DNA from: VAXT01 sp963794605
Lineage (GTDB): Bacteria; Actinomycetota; Thermoleophilia; Gaiellales; Gaiellaceae
Assembly (NCBI GenBank): GCA_963794605.1
Contig: CAWCEN010000002.1
Span: forward strand, 992,001 to 1,056,000
Direction: 5' to 3'
DNA length: 64,000 nt
Shown: piece by piece, positions 18,802-28,359 of the stretch
Position numbering within the stretch: the stretch's first letter is position 1
Layout: each line of letters opens with the position of its first letter
Notes under the pieces: generated by a model
Told to the model about the DNA's origin: nothing
Seen by the model: only the letters and a program-made list of their open reading frames with translations
The model's database searches: none
Program-made: the position numbers and the translations under genes

Positions 18802-18892
18802 CCCGCCCACCCAAGCGCGCATCCGGGAAGCGGCGCTTTCACCCGTTCGGCATGAGGCATCCTCCGCCAACGGACGCCAGACTCTGGGCAAA

Positions 18893-19348
18893 GTGGTGAA
18901 CCTGGGGTCAGCAGCCCACGAACGGATCGACGCGCTGTTCGTCCAGAGCGCGACGGGGTTTACCAGCGGCGGAGGAACGATCACGCTCCACGGGCTCGCC
19001 GAGTCGACGGTCTACTTCGCCGACCGGCCGCGTCGCGAGGTCGGCCACATGCGCTCGAGCAGATTCATCGAGCTCTGGGACGTGGGCGTCTACAGCTTCG
19101 CGATCGACCCGCCGAACGCAGTGCTCTCGTTCCTCGACGGCGGGAACGCTCCGGATGACGTCGTCGTCGTTCTCCACGACCCGCGGCTCGAGCAAGGCGA
19201 CCTGACCTATCGCGTGGACGTGCTCGAGGGGGCGCTGCCGGAGCGGACGGCGGCTTGCTCGCTGTTCATCGACTCCTTCGGCCGGCCGCTCTCGCCGGCT
19301 TCGCTGCTGGGACGGGCGGCCGATCCGGCGACGGTTCGCCCGTTCTAG
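18893..19348 (+). CDS. conserved hypothetical protein
   Basis: About 150 residues with a strongly patterned sequence: LGSAAHERIDALFVQSATGF, GGGTITLHGLAESTVYFADR, VGHMRSSRFIELW, DPPNAVLSFLD, DVVVVLHDPRLEQGDLTYRV and a final SLFIDSFGRPLSP. I recognise this as a small conserved family of high-GC bacteria without an assigned function. No signal peptide or helix. Two tandem GTG codons (18893, 18896) are the best starts; an upstream ATG at 18791 would overlap the regulator stop and adds unconserved residues. Confidence 0.65.
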   Translation: MVNLGSAAHERIDALFVQSATGFTSGGGTITLHGLAESTVYFADRPRREVGHMRSSRFIELWDVGVYSFAIDPPNAVLSFLDGGNAPDDVVVVLHDPRLEQGDLTYRVDVLEGALPERTAACSLFIDSFGRPLSPASLLGRAADPATVRPF

Positions 19349-19402
19349 CTCTCCGCGGGCACGACCAATGCTCTTGGTGAGATCATTGGGGCCGGTCGAG
19401 CG

Positions 19403-21442
19403 ATGACTTCGTCGAATCTCTCCGCAGCTGCAGCCGAACCGGCCTGGCGGCCCTCGCGCCCGAAGTTCCGGCCGCTGGCGCTGATCCTGGCCTGGATCCT
19501 GTCCGCCGCGTCGCTCCTCGCCGCAACCTGGGTCCTGCCCGGCGCGCAGGTGAACAACTTCTGGGGCGCGCTCCTGGCGACTGCGGTTATCGCCGTGCTC
19601 AACGCACTGGTGCCCCCGCTCGTCGCCGCGCTCCGCCTGCCGCTGATGCTCGTCCTCGGGCTGGTGATCATTCTCGTTCTTGACGCGCTCATGCTGCTGG
19701 CAGCGGATCGCATAACCGGCGGCGATCTCGAGGTCGACTCCTTCTGGTCCGCTCTCGGTGTCGCCCTCGTCGGGTCCGCGGTCGGCGTCGTGCTCGACGT
19801 GATCTTCGGGACGAACGACGACGACACGTATACGTACCGCGTCATCCAGCGGATCGCGCGCCGCTCAGACGAGGAGACGAGGACCGACGCGCCGGGGATC
19901 ATCTTCCTCGAGATCGACGGCCTCGCACTGCCCGTGCTGCAGCGGGCGATGCGGGACGGAAACGCGCCGTACATGGCGCGCTGGCTCCAGGACGGCAGCC
20001 ACGAGCTCGCGGAGTGGGAGACCGACCTCTCCTCCCAGACGGGCGCGAGCCAGGCGGGGATCCTGCTCGGCTCGAACGAGGATATCCCGGCCTTCCGGTG
20101 GGTCGTGAAGGAGTCGGCGAAGCTCGTCTCGTGCTCCGGCCCGGACGACTGCGCCGAGATCGAGCGCGCGCACTCGACCGGGCGCGGGCTGCTCGCGAAC
20201 GGCGGCGCCAGCCGCGGCAACCTGCTCTCCGGCGAGGCCGACTACGTGATCCTCACGGTCAGCCGGATCGAGGCCGAGAAGCGGTCGAACCCCGGCTACC
20301 GCGCGTTCTTCTCGAACGGCTTCAACGTCATGCGCGTGCTCGTCCTCTTCTTCTGGGAGGTCATCCTCGAACTGACCGCCGCGTCCAAGGAGAAGCGTCG
20401 GGACGTCCGGCCGCGGGGTCACCGGAGCGGGATCTATCCGCTTATTCGCGCCGCGATGTGCGTCTTCGTCCGCGACCTGATCGTGTACGGCGTCCTCACG
20501 GACATGATGAAAGGCAGGCCCGCCGTCTACGCGACGTTCTCGAGCTACGACGAGGTCGCCCACCACTCGGGCCTCGAGCGTGCGGACACCCTGGAGGCGC
20601 TGCGGAAGCTCGACCAACAGTTCGGCCGGATCGACCGCGCGCGGGCGTACGCTGCGCGGCCGTACGAGATCGTCGTCCTCTCCGACCACGGGCAGACCCA
20701 AGGCGCGACGTTCAAGCAGCGCAACGGCTACGGCCTCGACGATCTCGTCGAACGGTCGCTCTCAGGAGGCGCTGACGTGGCCGAGGTCGCTGGCGGCGAC
20801 GAGCAGAGCGCTATGGTCGGCAACGCTCTCTCCGAGGCGACCGGCAAGAAGAAGAAGCGGCCGAAGAACGACGTCTCCGACCGCGAGGCGGTCGTGCTCG
20901 GCTCCGGGAACCTCGGGCTCGTCTACCTGATGTCCGAACGGCGGCGGCTGACGCTCGAAGAGATCGAGGCTGCGCACCCCAAGCTCCTCGTCGCTCTGCG
21001 AGAGCACCCACACGTCGGCTGGCTGCTCGTCCGCTCCGAACACGACGGTGCGGTCGTGCTCGGCGCGAAAGGCACGCGCTACTTGTCGGACGGGCGCGTC
21101 GTCGGCGACGACCCGCTGGCGTCGTTCCCGCCGAACGCCGGGCGCCACCTGCTGCGCACGGACGGCTTCGAGAACGTCGCGGACATCATGGTCGGGAGCT
21201 TCTACGACCCGATGCTCGACGAGGGCTGCGCCTTCGAGGAGCTGATCTCGTTCCACGGCGGCATGGGCGGGTCCCAGACGCGCCCGTTCCTGCTCTATCC
21301 GTCCCAGCTGCGGCTGCCGGACGAGCCGATCGTGGGCGCGGCCGCGGTGCACGACCTCCTCCTGCGTTGGCGGCACGAGCTGAACGGGACCGAGGAGGCC
21401 GTCGAGGCGCCAGGCGAGGTCGAGATCACCCCTTCGGCATGA
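19403..21442 (+). CDS. holin-like membrane domain fused to alkaline-phosphatase-fold enzyme
   Basis: 679 residues. Residues 20-145 hold four helices in the Phage_holin_4_2-type pattern: WVLPGAQVNNFWGALLATAV, NALVPPLVAALRLPL, ALMLLAADRITGG and then DSFWSALGVALVGS. From about 165 an alkaline phosphatase-superfamily domain follows: IIFLEIDGLALPVLQRAM (first metal site), QTGASQAGILLGSN with a Thr/Ser nucleophile region, TFSSYDEVAHHSG and VVLSDHGQTQGATF (second metal site). Phosphodiesterase or pyrophosphatase activity on the outer face is likely. The holin label reflects fold similarity only; there is no phage context. A Lys-rich insertion (KKKKRPKN) lies near residue 480. Confidence 0.82.
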   Translation: MTSSNLSAAAAEPAWRPSRPKFRPLALILAWILSAASLLAATWVLPGAQVNNFWGALLATAVIAVLNALVPPLVAALRLPLMLVLGLVIILVLDALMLLAADRITGGDLEVDSFWSALGVALVGSAVGVVLDVIFGTNDDDTYTYRVIQRIARRSDEETRTDAPGIIFLEIDGLALPVLQRAMRDGNAPYMARWLQDGSHELAEWETDLSSQTGASQAGILLGSNEDIPAFRWVVKESAKLVSCSGPDDCAEIERAHSTGRGLLANGGASRGNLLSGEADYVILTVSRIEAEKRSNPGYRAFFSNGFNVMRVLVLFFWEVILELTAASKEKRRDVRPRGHRSGIYPLIRAAMCVFVRDLIVYGVLTDMMKGRPAVYATFSSYDEVAHHSGLERADTLEALRKLDQQFGRIDRARAYAARPYEIVVLSDHGQTQGATFKQRNGYGLDDLVERSLSGGADVAEVAGGDEQSAMVGNALSEATGKKKKRPKNDVSDREAVVLGSGNLGLVYLMSERRRLTLEEIEAAHPKLLVALREHPHVGWLLVRSEHDGAVVLGAKGTRYLSDGRVVGDDPLASFPPNAGRHLLRTDGFENVADIMVGSFYDPMLDEGCAFEELISFHGGMGGSQTRPFLLYPSQLRLPDEPIVGAAAVHDLLLRWRHELNGTEEAVEAPGEVEITPSA

Positions 21443-21477
21443 CACGGTTTCCGCTCCCCGCGCTAGCCTCGGGCAGG

Positions 21478-22020
21478 ATGAAACTGCCAGCAGCTCTTGC
21501 GTCGTTGCTCCTGCTCGCGGTTCTCGCGGCCGGCTGCGGCGGCGGCGGCGGGAGCAGCGACGCGAATAGCGCTGAGGACTGGGCGGACGGCGTCTGCTCG
21601 GCGATCAACACGTGGACCGACTCGCTCCGGTCGGCGGGCCAATCCCTCTCGGGCGGGAACCTGTCCGAGAACTCACTCGACCAGGCCGCAACCGATCTCA
21701 AGGATGCGACCGCGCAGCTGAAGGACGACCTCAGTGGGCTCGGGAAGCCCGACGTGAGCTCCGGCGACGAGGCCGAGGAGTCGATCGACACGCTGTCGAG
21801 CGGCATCTCGGACGGCGTCGACAAGATCGACGGTGCGATCGATGACGCTCAGAGCGGCGGCAGCCTCGCGAGCGCGCTCACTACGGTCACGTCCACCATC
21901 TCGACGATGGGCAGCCAGGTGCAGGAGACGTTCAGCGACCTGGAGCAGCTCGGAGGCGAGCTCAAATCCGCGTTCCAGGACGCGAGCTCGTGCTCGAGCG
22001 TCACCTCAGGGCAGGGCTGA
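21478..22020 (+). CDS. lipoprotein with helical domain
   Basis: 180 residues. The signal sequence ends in a lipobox (LAVLAAGC), followed by a Gly/Ser linker. The mature part begins DWADGVCSAINTWTDSL and continues with Ser/Asp/Leu-rich heptad-like helices, closing with a second Cys (SSCSSVTSG) that could pair with the first. The composition and two-cysteine layout recur in the lipoprotein at 50389-50835. It begins 35 bases after the fusion phosphatase and is probably co-transcribed. Function unknown; anchored on the outer face of the membrane. Confidence 0.78.
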   Translation: MKLPAALASLLLLAVLAAGCGGGGGSSDANSAEDWADGVCSAINTWTDSLRSAGQSLSGGNLSENSLDQAATDLKDATAQLKDDLSGLGKPDVSSGDEAEESIDTLSSGISDGVDKIDGAIDDAQSGGSLASALTTVTSTISTMGSQVQETFSDLEQLGGELKSAFQDASSCSSVTSGQG

Positions 22021-22022
22021 CC

Positions 22023-23699
22023 TCAGCTCTTCGTGTCCTGCGCGTGATACTCGGCGAGTAGGCGCTGCTCGTCGTCGCGCTTCGGGAAGAAGAAGAAGAC
22101 GAGGACGGCTCCGATCACGATCGCGACGATGCCGGCCGTGTAGGCCCAGTTGTCTCCCTGGAGAAACGCGGTCTTGGCGCCCGAGATGATGGCGTCTTGC
22201 TGCGACGACGGGTATCGCGAGGCCGTGTCCGCCGCGCTCGAGAACGACTTGGTGAGCTCGGCCTGCGTGTCCGAGGTGACATCCTTTCCGGAGCTCGAGA
22301 TCAGCGACCCCGCGGCGGTCGTGTAGCCCGCGGTGAGCAGGGCCCCGAAGATCGACTGCATGATCGCACCGCCGAGGTCACGCTGGAGGTCGGCCGTGCC
22401 CGAGGCCATCCCGGCACGCCTGACAGGTACGGAGCTCGTGAGCGAATGCGATGCGGGCGTACCTGCGAACCCGACACCGATGCCGACGAAGATGTAGGCG
22501 ATCGCGATCTGCCAGTACGAACTGCCCTCCTTCCAGAGGACCAGCATCGTGCTGAAGGCTAGGAAGAGAAACACATAGCCACACATCAGCGTGAATCGGG
22601 CGCCGCGTGCCTCGACGAGCTTGGCGGAGCGCGGTGCGACGAGCACCATGAACACCACGGCCGGCAGGATCGCTGCGCCCGCCTCCAGCGTCGAGTAGCC
22701 GAGGACGTTCTGGAGGTATTGCTGGCTCACGAACGCCGCGCCCATCAGCGAGCCGAACACGATCACGCCGGCGCAGGCCGCCACCCAGAAGACGCGGCGG
22801 GAGGCGACGTCCAGGTCGTAGAGCGGGTTCTCCGCGCGGCGTTGACGGAGGTAGAACGCGACGAGCGCCAGTACCGCAATGGCCGCGAGCACGAGGGTCA
22901 GCGTGCCCTTGTTCGGGACCGGCGCGAAGTTGATCGCGAGAATCAGAGCACCGACCAGGGCGAGCGACAGGATGCCGCCCAGGTTGTCGACCGGCTCCGT
23001 GGACTCGTTCACGTGCGCAGGGACGAACAACCACGCGAGCACGATCGCCACGACCGCCAGCGGCAGCGTGATCAGGAACACCGACCCCCAGTAGAAGTGC
23101 TCCAGAAGAAAGCCCGAGGAGAGTGGTCCGAGCATGGCGATCCCGCCGCCGATCGCGGACCACAGCGCGATTGACTTCGTACGGCCCGGCCCTGCCCACA
23201 GAGCGGTGATCAGTGCCAGCGTGGTCGGGTAGGCCATGCCTGCGGCGAGGCCCCCGCCGACTCTTGCGAGGAAGAGGACGGTGTCGGAGGGTGCGAACGC
23301 TGCGAGTAGAGACATCGGGATCGCCAGCGCCGTTCCAAGTAGGAGCATCAGCTTGCGCCCGTAGCGGTCGCCGAGGGCGCCCAGCCACAGCACCGAGCAC
23401 GCGAGCCCGAGCGAGTAGCCGACGGCGATTAGGTCGAGAGTCGTCTGCGAGGAGTCGAAATGCTTGCCGATGTCCGGCAGGGCGACGTTGGCCACCGACA
23501 GGTTCAGGTTCGCGACCCCCGCCACGACAATCAGAGAGATGAGAACGAGCCCGGCGCGCTCTGGAGCGGTCGAGGCGTCGTCGGTCGCGCGTGCGGCCGC
23601 ACCGGGTGCAGTGGATGCGGCGGATTCGGTCACGCTTGCATGAGCCTCGGTGTCATCCTGAGCGCGCGCATCGCCCGGTTGGGATGAACCACGGCGCAC
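22023..23699 (-). CDS. MFS drug exporter, DHA2 (14-helix) family
   Basis: About 558 residues, 14 predicted helices. Diagnostic pieces are LSVANVALPDIGKHF at helix 1, the motif A-like LGDRYGRKLML between helices 2 and 3, and the antiporter region RVGGGLAAGMAYPTTLALI. The C-terminus has a large extracytoplasmic stretch (GKDVTSDTQAELTKSFSSAA) before the last helix, characteristic of EmrB/QacA-type exporters. Proton-coupled export of lipophilic compounds is likely. The start is uncertain: GTG at 23699 overlaps the divergent gene start by 16 bases; an internal GTG about 66 bases downstream (VTESAAS) would remove the overlap. Confidence 0.88.
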   Translation of the reverse strand: MRRGSSQPGDARAQDDTEAHASVTESAASTAPGAAARATDDASTAPERAGLVLISLIVVAGVANLNLSVANVALPDIGKHFDSSQTTLDLIAVGYSLGLACSVLWLGALGDRYGRKLMLLLGTALAIPMSLLAAFAPSDTVLFLARVGGGLAAGMAYPTTLALITALWAGPGRTKSIALWSAIGGGIAMLGPLSSGFLLEHFYWGSVFLITLPLAVVAIVLAWLFVPAHVNESTEPVDNLGGILSLALVGALILAINFAPVPNKGTLTLVLAAIAVLALVAFYLRQRRAENPLYDLDVASRRVFWVAACAGVIVFGSLMGAAFVSQQYLQNVLGYSTLEAGAAILPAVVFMVLVAPRSAKLVEARGARFTLMCGYVFLFLAFSTMLVLWKEGSSYWQIAIAYIFVGIGVGFAGTPASHSLTSSVPVRRAGMASGTADLQRDLGGAIMQSIFGALLTAGYTTAAGSLISSSGKDVTSDTQAELTKSFSSAADTASRYPSSQQDAIISGAKTAFLQGDNWAYTAGIVAIVIGAVLVFFFFPKRDDEQRLLAEYHAQDTKS

Positions 23700-24397
23700 A
23701 TTCTGTGCGACCGTACGATGCTGTGTCCGAGCCGGTCACTCCTGCCGAAGTCGCGCATGTGGTCGGGCACGGCCAGCACGCGAACCGACGGGAGGGGCTG
23801 CTCGAGGTCGGCGAGGCGATCCTGCTCGCGCTCGTCGCCATCGCGACCGCCTGGAGCGGCTACCAGACGGGAAAGTGGGACGGGCATCAGGCCAGCCTGT
23901 ACACCCTCTCGAGCAAGTACCGGGTCGAGGAAGACAGCGCGAACACCCGGAGCGGCCAGCAGCGCCTCTACGACACGAACACGTTCGGGTTCTGGCTCAA
24001 CGCAAAGGCACAGGGCAACGAGGCGGACGCAAAGCTCTTCGAACGGAGGTTCCGGCCGGAGTACCGTGCCGCGTTCAACGCCTGGCTCGCGCTCGACCCA
24101 TTCAACAATCCGAAGGCTCCGCCGGGCCCGATCTTCATGCCGCAGTACAGGAATGCCGAAGCCGGGCTTGCCGCCGCCAAGGGGCACCAGGCCTCTGAGG
24201 TCTTCGAAGCTGGAACCAGGGCTCGCGAGCGGGGCGACAAGTACCTGCGGAACACCGTGCTCCTGGCCACTGTGCTGTTCCTGACCGCGCTCGCCCAGAA
24301 GTTCAAGGTGCACCGCGTCCGACTCGGGCTGCTCGTCCTCTGCGGCGTCCTGCTCGTGGTCGCGCTCTACTTCATCGTCACGTATCCACGCGCCTAG
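23684..24397 (+). CDS. conserved membrane protein with two terminal helix regions
   Basis: 237 residues. One helix at about 40-60 (EAILLALVAIATAWSGYQTG), a long soluble middle (GKWDGHQASLYTLSSKYR, NTFGFWLNAKAQGNEADAKL, PGPIFMPQYRNAEAGLAAAK), and two closing helices. This matches an uncharacterised family common in bacteria, often annotated only as hypothetical. ATG at 23684 or GTG at 23723 are possible starts; the second avoids overlap with the divergent exporter. Function unknown. Confidence 0.7.
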   Translation: MNHGAHSVRPYDAVSEPVTPAEVAHVVGHGQHANRREGLLEVGEAILLALVAIATAWSGYQTGKWDGHQASLYTLSSKYRVEEDSANTRSGQQRLYDTNTFGFWLNAKAQGNEADAKLFERRFRPEYRAAFNAWLALDPFNNPKAPPGPIFMPQYRNAEAGLAAAKGHQASEVFEAGTRARERGDKYLRNTVLLATVLFLTALAQKFKVHRVRLGLLVLCGVLLVVALYFIVTYPRA

Positions 24398-24457
24398 TTC
24401 GCGGCTTCATCCACTTGGGGTGAGCGGGCTGGCTGGGAGGCCCGTACCTTGCAGGGG

Positions 24458-25724
24458 GTGAGCGATCGAGCGGATAGGGCGCGGCCGCGTGTCCTCGTCC
24501 TCGGGGGCGGGTTCGCCGGTATTGGCGCCGCCCAGAAGCTGCACAAGAGCGACGTCGATGTCGTGGTCGTTGACAAGAACAACTACCACACGTTCCAACC
24601 GCTGCTGTACCAGGTTGCGACCGGCCTCCTCGAGCAGCCGGCCGTCGGCCATCCGATCCGGGACCTCTTCCACGGACAGGAGAACGCGCGGCTGCACAAG
24701 GACCGCGTGACGGCGATCGACCTCGACAAGCGCGAGGTGCAGTTCGCCGAGCTCGGGTCCGTGGGCTACGACTACCTCGTCTTCGGACTCGGCGCGGAGG
24801 TCAACTTCTTCGGGGTCGAAGGCGCGGCCGAGCACGCGTTCCCGCTCTACACGCTGAGCGACGCGGTGCGGCTGAAGAACCACATCCTGGGCAAGTGGGA
24901 GGCCGCCGACAAGGATCCTGCGCTGCTCGAAGACGGATCCCTGAACATCGTCGTCGTAGGCGGCGGGCCGACCGGGGTCGAGACGGCCGGCGCGCTCGTG
25001 GAGCTCTACACCGGGGCCTTCCGCAAGGACTACCCGGACATCGGCGAGGACGCCGCCAGGATCACCCTCGTCGAGGCCGGTCCGGAGATCTTCTCCATGT
25101 TCAAGCCGGAGCTCAGGAACTACGCCGTCGAGGCGCTCACGAAGCGCGGCGTCGAGGTGACGACCGGCGAGGTGGTCGAGTCGATCACGCCTCAGCGCGT
25201 GAAGCTCAAGTCCGGCAAGGAGCTGAAGGCGCACACGCTCGTCTGGGGCGCCGGGCTCCAGGGGAACGCGCTCGTTCAGTCGCTCGGGCTCGACCTCGAG
25301 CGCGGGAACCGGATCGCGGTCGATGCCGAGCTCCGCCTTCCGCAGTCACCCCGAGGTGTTCGTCGTCGGCGATGTCGCGGCAATCACCGACTCGAAAACG
25401 CAGCAGGTCCTGCCGCAGCTCGGCTCCGTGGCGCTCCAGTCGGGCGAGCACGCCGGCGAGACGATCGCCCGGCTTGCCGAAAGCAAGGAGTCGAAGCCGT
25501 TCAAGTACCACGACAAGGGCACGATGGCGATGATCGGCCGCGGCGCAGCCGTCGTGCAGATGCTCGGCGGCAGGACGATGAAGGGCAAGTCGGCGCAGCT
25601 CGCCTGGGGAACGGTTCACCTCGCCCTGCTCCCGACGAACGAAGACCGCGCGAAGGCCGTGGTCGACTGGTCCGGCGCGGCGTTCACGCACCAGCGCTTG
25701 GGCAGGATCTCCGTCGAGACGTGA
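24458..25724 (+). CDS. ndh: type II NADH:quinone dehydrogenase (NDH-2), frameshifted
   Basis: About 422 residues. FAD-binding GGGFAGIGAAQKL at the N-terminus, YHTFQPLLYQVATG and DYLVFGLG (ATG motif), and the NADH-binding GGGPTGVETAGALVEL near 170 identify NDH-2, a peripheral non-pumping dehydrogenase. At about 25335 the frame moves by +1, after IAVDAELR; the second half continues as HPEVFVVGDVAA, the second FAD-contacting motif, then QHAGET-like SGEHAGETIARL. Apparent one-base insertion. GTG at 24458 is preferred over TTG at 24449. The stop overlaps the next GTG (GTGA), so the SCP2 gene is translationally coupled. Confidence 0.82.
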
Positions 25725-26053
25725 CCAACGCCGGCGTCGAGCTCTTCGAGCGGCTCGGCGCCGTTGAGGATCTGCCGCTGCTCAAGCGGGTGACCGGGAC
25801 CATGCTCTTTGAGCTCACCGGCGGTACGCGGACAGAGCGCTGGCGGGTCACCGTCAACAAGGGCGCGGTCGCCGTCGCTCGCGGGAACGGGCCGGCCGAC
25901 TGCGTTATGCGGGCCGACCGGAAGCTGTTCGGCCGGATGGCGTCCGGCAAGATGAATGCGTTTGCGGCGGTACTGCGCGGCGCGGTCACGATCGAAGGCG
26001 ATCCGAGGTTGCTCGTCCTCTTCCAGCGACTGCTTCCCGGCCCTCGGTCATGA
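25721..26053 (+). CDS. SCP2 sterol-transfer-domain protein
   Basis: 110 residues, essentially one SCP2 domain: LFELTGGTRTERWRVTVNKG, VAVARGNGPADCVMRADRKLF and LRGAVTIEGDPRLLVLFQRL. The GDPRLL ending is typical of stand-alone bacterial SCP2 proteins. These bind hydrophobic molecules in a tunnel; the partner is unknown. It overlaps NDH-2 by 4 bases upstream and the debranching enzyme by 4 bases downstream (ATGA), so all three are coupled. Direct work with the lipid-soluble quinone of NDH-2 is possible but speculative. Confidence 0.82.
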   Translation: MTNAGVELFERLGAVEDLPLLKRVTGTMLFELTGGTRTERWRVTVNKGAVAVARGNGPADCVMRADRKLFGRMASGKMNAFAAVLRGAVTIEGDPRLLVLFQRLLPGPRS

Positions 26054-28119
26054 GCGACGGGCTCGTCAAGGTCCTCGACGGCAACACGTTCGTCGTCAGC
26101 GACGAACGCGGTGACATCGAGGCGTCGCTGACCGATCCAACGGGCCTGTTCTCGTACGACACGCGCTTCCTCTCGAAGTGGGTTCTGACGATCGACGACG
26201 AGCGACTCAGCGCGCTTTCGGTCGACGACCTGCAGTACTTCGAGACCCGTTTCTTTCTGGTGCCGGGCATGGGCACCGTCTACATCGACGCCAATCTCTC
26301 CGTTATTCGGCAGCGGGCCGTCGCCAATGGCTTCCACGAGGTGCTGACGATCCTCAACCACGACGAGAAGCCGGTGAAGCTCCGCCTGCGGATCGAAGCG
26401 GCGTGCGACTTCGCCGACCTGTTCGAGGTGAAGGATGCGCTCAAGAAGAAGGGCCGGTATACGAGGAAGGCCGAGCGGGGGGCCCTGCGGCTCGGCTACG
26501 AACGCAAGACTTACAGGCGCTCGACGCTGATCACGAGCACCAAGCGGGCGAAGGTCGACGAGAACGGGCTCACCTTCCAGCTGAAGCTGCCCGCGCACGG
26601 TAAGTGGAGGACGGAGCTCGACGTCGTTGTCGAGATTCCAGGGTTCGGCGAGCTCGAGGCGCAAGAGCGCGGGCGCCGCAGGACGATGGAGTCGAACCTC
26701 GAGCGCTGGCTCGCGTTAGCGCCGCGCATCGAATGCGACTGGGAGCCGCTCAAGCGGACGTACAGCCGCAGCCTGGTCGACCTGGCCGCGCTGCGCTTCG
26801 CGCCGCCCGTCACCGGGGGCCGCAGCCTGCCGGCCGCGGGCCTGCCTTGGTTCATGACCATGTTCGGCCGCGACAGCATCTTCACGAGCCTGCAGGCGCT
26901 CCCGTTCACGCCGGAGCTCGCGGCGACGACGCTGATGGCGCTCGGCGAGTGGCAGGGCACGCGAATCGACGATTTTCGCGACGAGGACCCGGGCCGCATC
27001 CTGCACGAGCTCCGCTATGGCGAGCTGACGGCGTTCGAGGAACGCCCGCACTCGCCCTATTACGGCTGCGCGGACGCCACGCCTCTTTACGTCGTCTTGC
27101 TCGACGAGTACGAGCGCTGGACCGGGGACCGCAGACTCGTCCGGGACCTCGAGCTCGAGGCGCGGGCCGCCCTGAACTGGATCGACGAGTACGCCGACCT
27201 GAGAAGGAACGGCTACATCTGGTACCAGCGTCGAAACGAGAAGACCGGTCTCGAGAACCAGTGCTGGAAGGATTCGTGGGACTCGATTTCGTACCGTGAC
27301 GGCCGGCTGCCTGGCTTCCCTCGGGCGACCGCTGAGCTCCAGGGGTACGCGTACGACGCGAAGGTGCGCGGCGCCAGGCTTGCGCGCAGCGTCTGGAACG
27401 ATCCCGATTTCGCCGAGGAGCTCGAGCGGCAGGCCGCCGACCTCAAGCGCCGCTTCAACCGCGACTTCTGGGTCGAGGAGGGCGAGTACTTCGCGCTCGG
27501 ACTCGACCTCGAGGGCAATCAGGTCGACGCACTCGCCTCGAACAACGGGCACCTGCTGTGGAGCGGGATCGTCGACAAGTCGAAGGCGAAGGCGGTTGTT
27601 CGGCACCTGATGGGGCCGCGGCTCTTCTCGGGCTGGGGCGTGCGCACGCTGGCCGAGGGCGAGGCGCGCTTCAATCCGATCGGCTACCACGTCGGCACGA
27701 TTTGGCCGTTCGACAACTCGTTCATCGCGTGGGGGCTGAGACGCTACGGGTTCAAGGAGGAGGCGGCAACGATCGCGGCTGGGATCCTCGACGCGGCCGA
27801 GTTCTTCGATGGCCGCCTGCCGGAAGCGTTCGGTGGCTACGAACGCGAGCAGACGAAGTACCCGGTCCAGTACCCGACCGCGTGCAGCCCGCAGGCCTGG
27901 TCGACGGGGACGCCACTGCTCCTGCTGCGGACAATGCTCGGCCTGGAACCGCTCGGCGATCACCTCGTCGTCGACCCCGCGCTGCCAGCCGGGATCGGCC
28001 ATCTCGAGCTGCTCGACATCCCGGGTCGCTGGGGCCGTGTCGACGCCTTCGGCCGCGGGCGAGTCGAGGTCGGCGGCCGCCGTCGAGCGGGAGCGCGTAC
28101 GACTGCCCGAAGGCGCTGA
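26050..28119 (+). CDS. glycogen debranching-type amylo-alpha-1,6-glucosidase
   Basis: 689 residues. The N-terminal domain (SDERGDIEASLTDPTGLFSY, DTRFLSKW) is the GDE_N_bis type, and the (alpha/alpha)6-barrel C-terminal part has GLPWFMTMFGRDSIFTSLQA, GYIWYQRRNEKTGLENQCWK, and NPIGYHVGTIWPFDNSFIA, all signatures of amylo-alpha-1,6-glucosidase family proteins (GH63/133-like). Acid catalysts are expected in the GRDS and EN/W regions. Role: trimming alpha-glucans or glycogen side chains. A short Arg-rich tail follows the domain. It overlaps the SCP2 stop by 4 bases. Confidence 0.88.
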   Translation: MSDGLVKVLDGNTFVVSDERGDIEASLTDPTGLFSYDTRFLSKWVLTIDDERLSALSVDDLQYFETRFFLVPGMGTVYIDANLSVIRQRAVANGFHEVLTILNHDEKPVKLRLRIEAACDFADLFEVKDALKKKGRYTRKAERGALRLGYERKTYRRSTLITSTKRAKVDENGLTFQLKLPAHGKWRTELDVVVEIPGFGELEAQERGRRRTMESNLERWLALAPRIECDWEPLKRTYSRSLVDLAALRFAPPVTGGRSLPAAGLPWFMTMFGRDSIFTSLQALPFTPELAATTLMALGEWQGTRIDDFRDEDPGRILHELRYGELTAFEERPHSPYYGCADATPLYVVLLDEYERWTGDRRLVRDLELEARAALNWIDEYADLRRNGYIWYQRRNEKTGLENQCWKDSWDSISYRDGRLPGFPRATAELQGYAYDAKVRGARLARSVWNDPDFAEELERQAADLKRRFNRDFWVEEGEYFALGLDLEGNQVDALASNNGHLLWSGIVDKSKAKAVVRHLMGPRLFSGWGVRTLAEGEARFNPIGYHVGTIWPFDNSFIAWGLRRYGFKEEAATIAAGILDAAEFFDGRLPEAFGGYEREQTKYPVQYPTACSPQAWSTGTPLLLLRTMLGLEPLGDHLVVDPALPAGIGHLELLDIPGRWGRVDAFGRGRVEVGGRRRAGARTTARRR

Positions 28120-28131
28120 CGACACGCGCGT

Positions 28132-28265
28132 CCCGGGGTCAGACCCCTTTACAAGTCGTCCACAGGGTTCGCGGGCGCGGCCTTCTGTTCGAGCCAAATG
28201 CCCGCTCCGACGGGAGCGTTCGGTCACGAAGTCGGCACACATCTGGAGCGGGGTCTGACCCCGGG
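28132..28265. repeat. inverted pair of GGGGTCAGACCCC elements (REP-like)
   Basis: A 16-base sequence ending GGGGTCAGACCCC (28132-28147) is repeated in exact inverse orientation at 28250-28265, with 102 bases between. Each unit is itself near-palindromic. The pair fills the gap between the debranching enzyme and zwf. The arrangement, two inverted copies of a short imperfect palindrome in an intergenic space, is like bacterial REP/BIME elements. The first copy is followed by TTT and may also act in termination. No associated transposase is seen. Confidence 0.55.
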
Positions 28266-28359
28266 TGAGGTGATGCGGTCATCCCAAGTGGACGATGCGG
28301 CTCTGGCGCTCCCGCAGGAGTCTTGAGGCAGAACTGGTCGACCAGGAGGGAGACGGGAT

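Noticed and set aside
19403..20000. Prophage remnant on the basis of the holin-like helices
   Set aside because: The helices are fused to a phosphatase-fold enzyme and no other phage gene is present.
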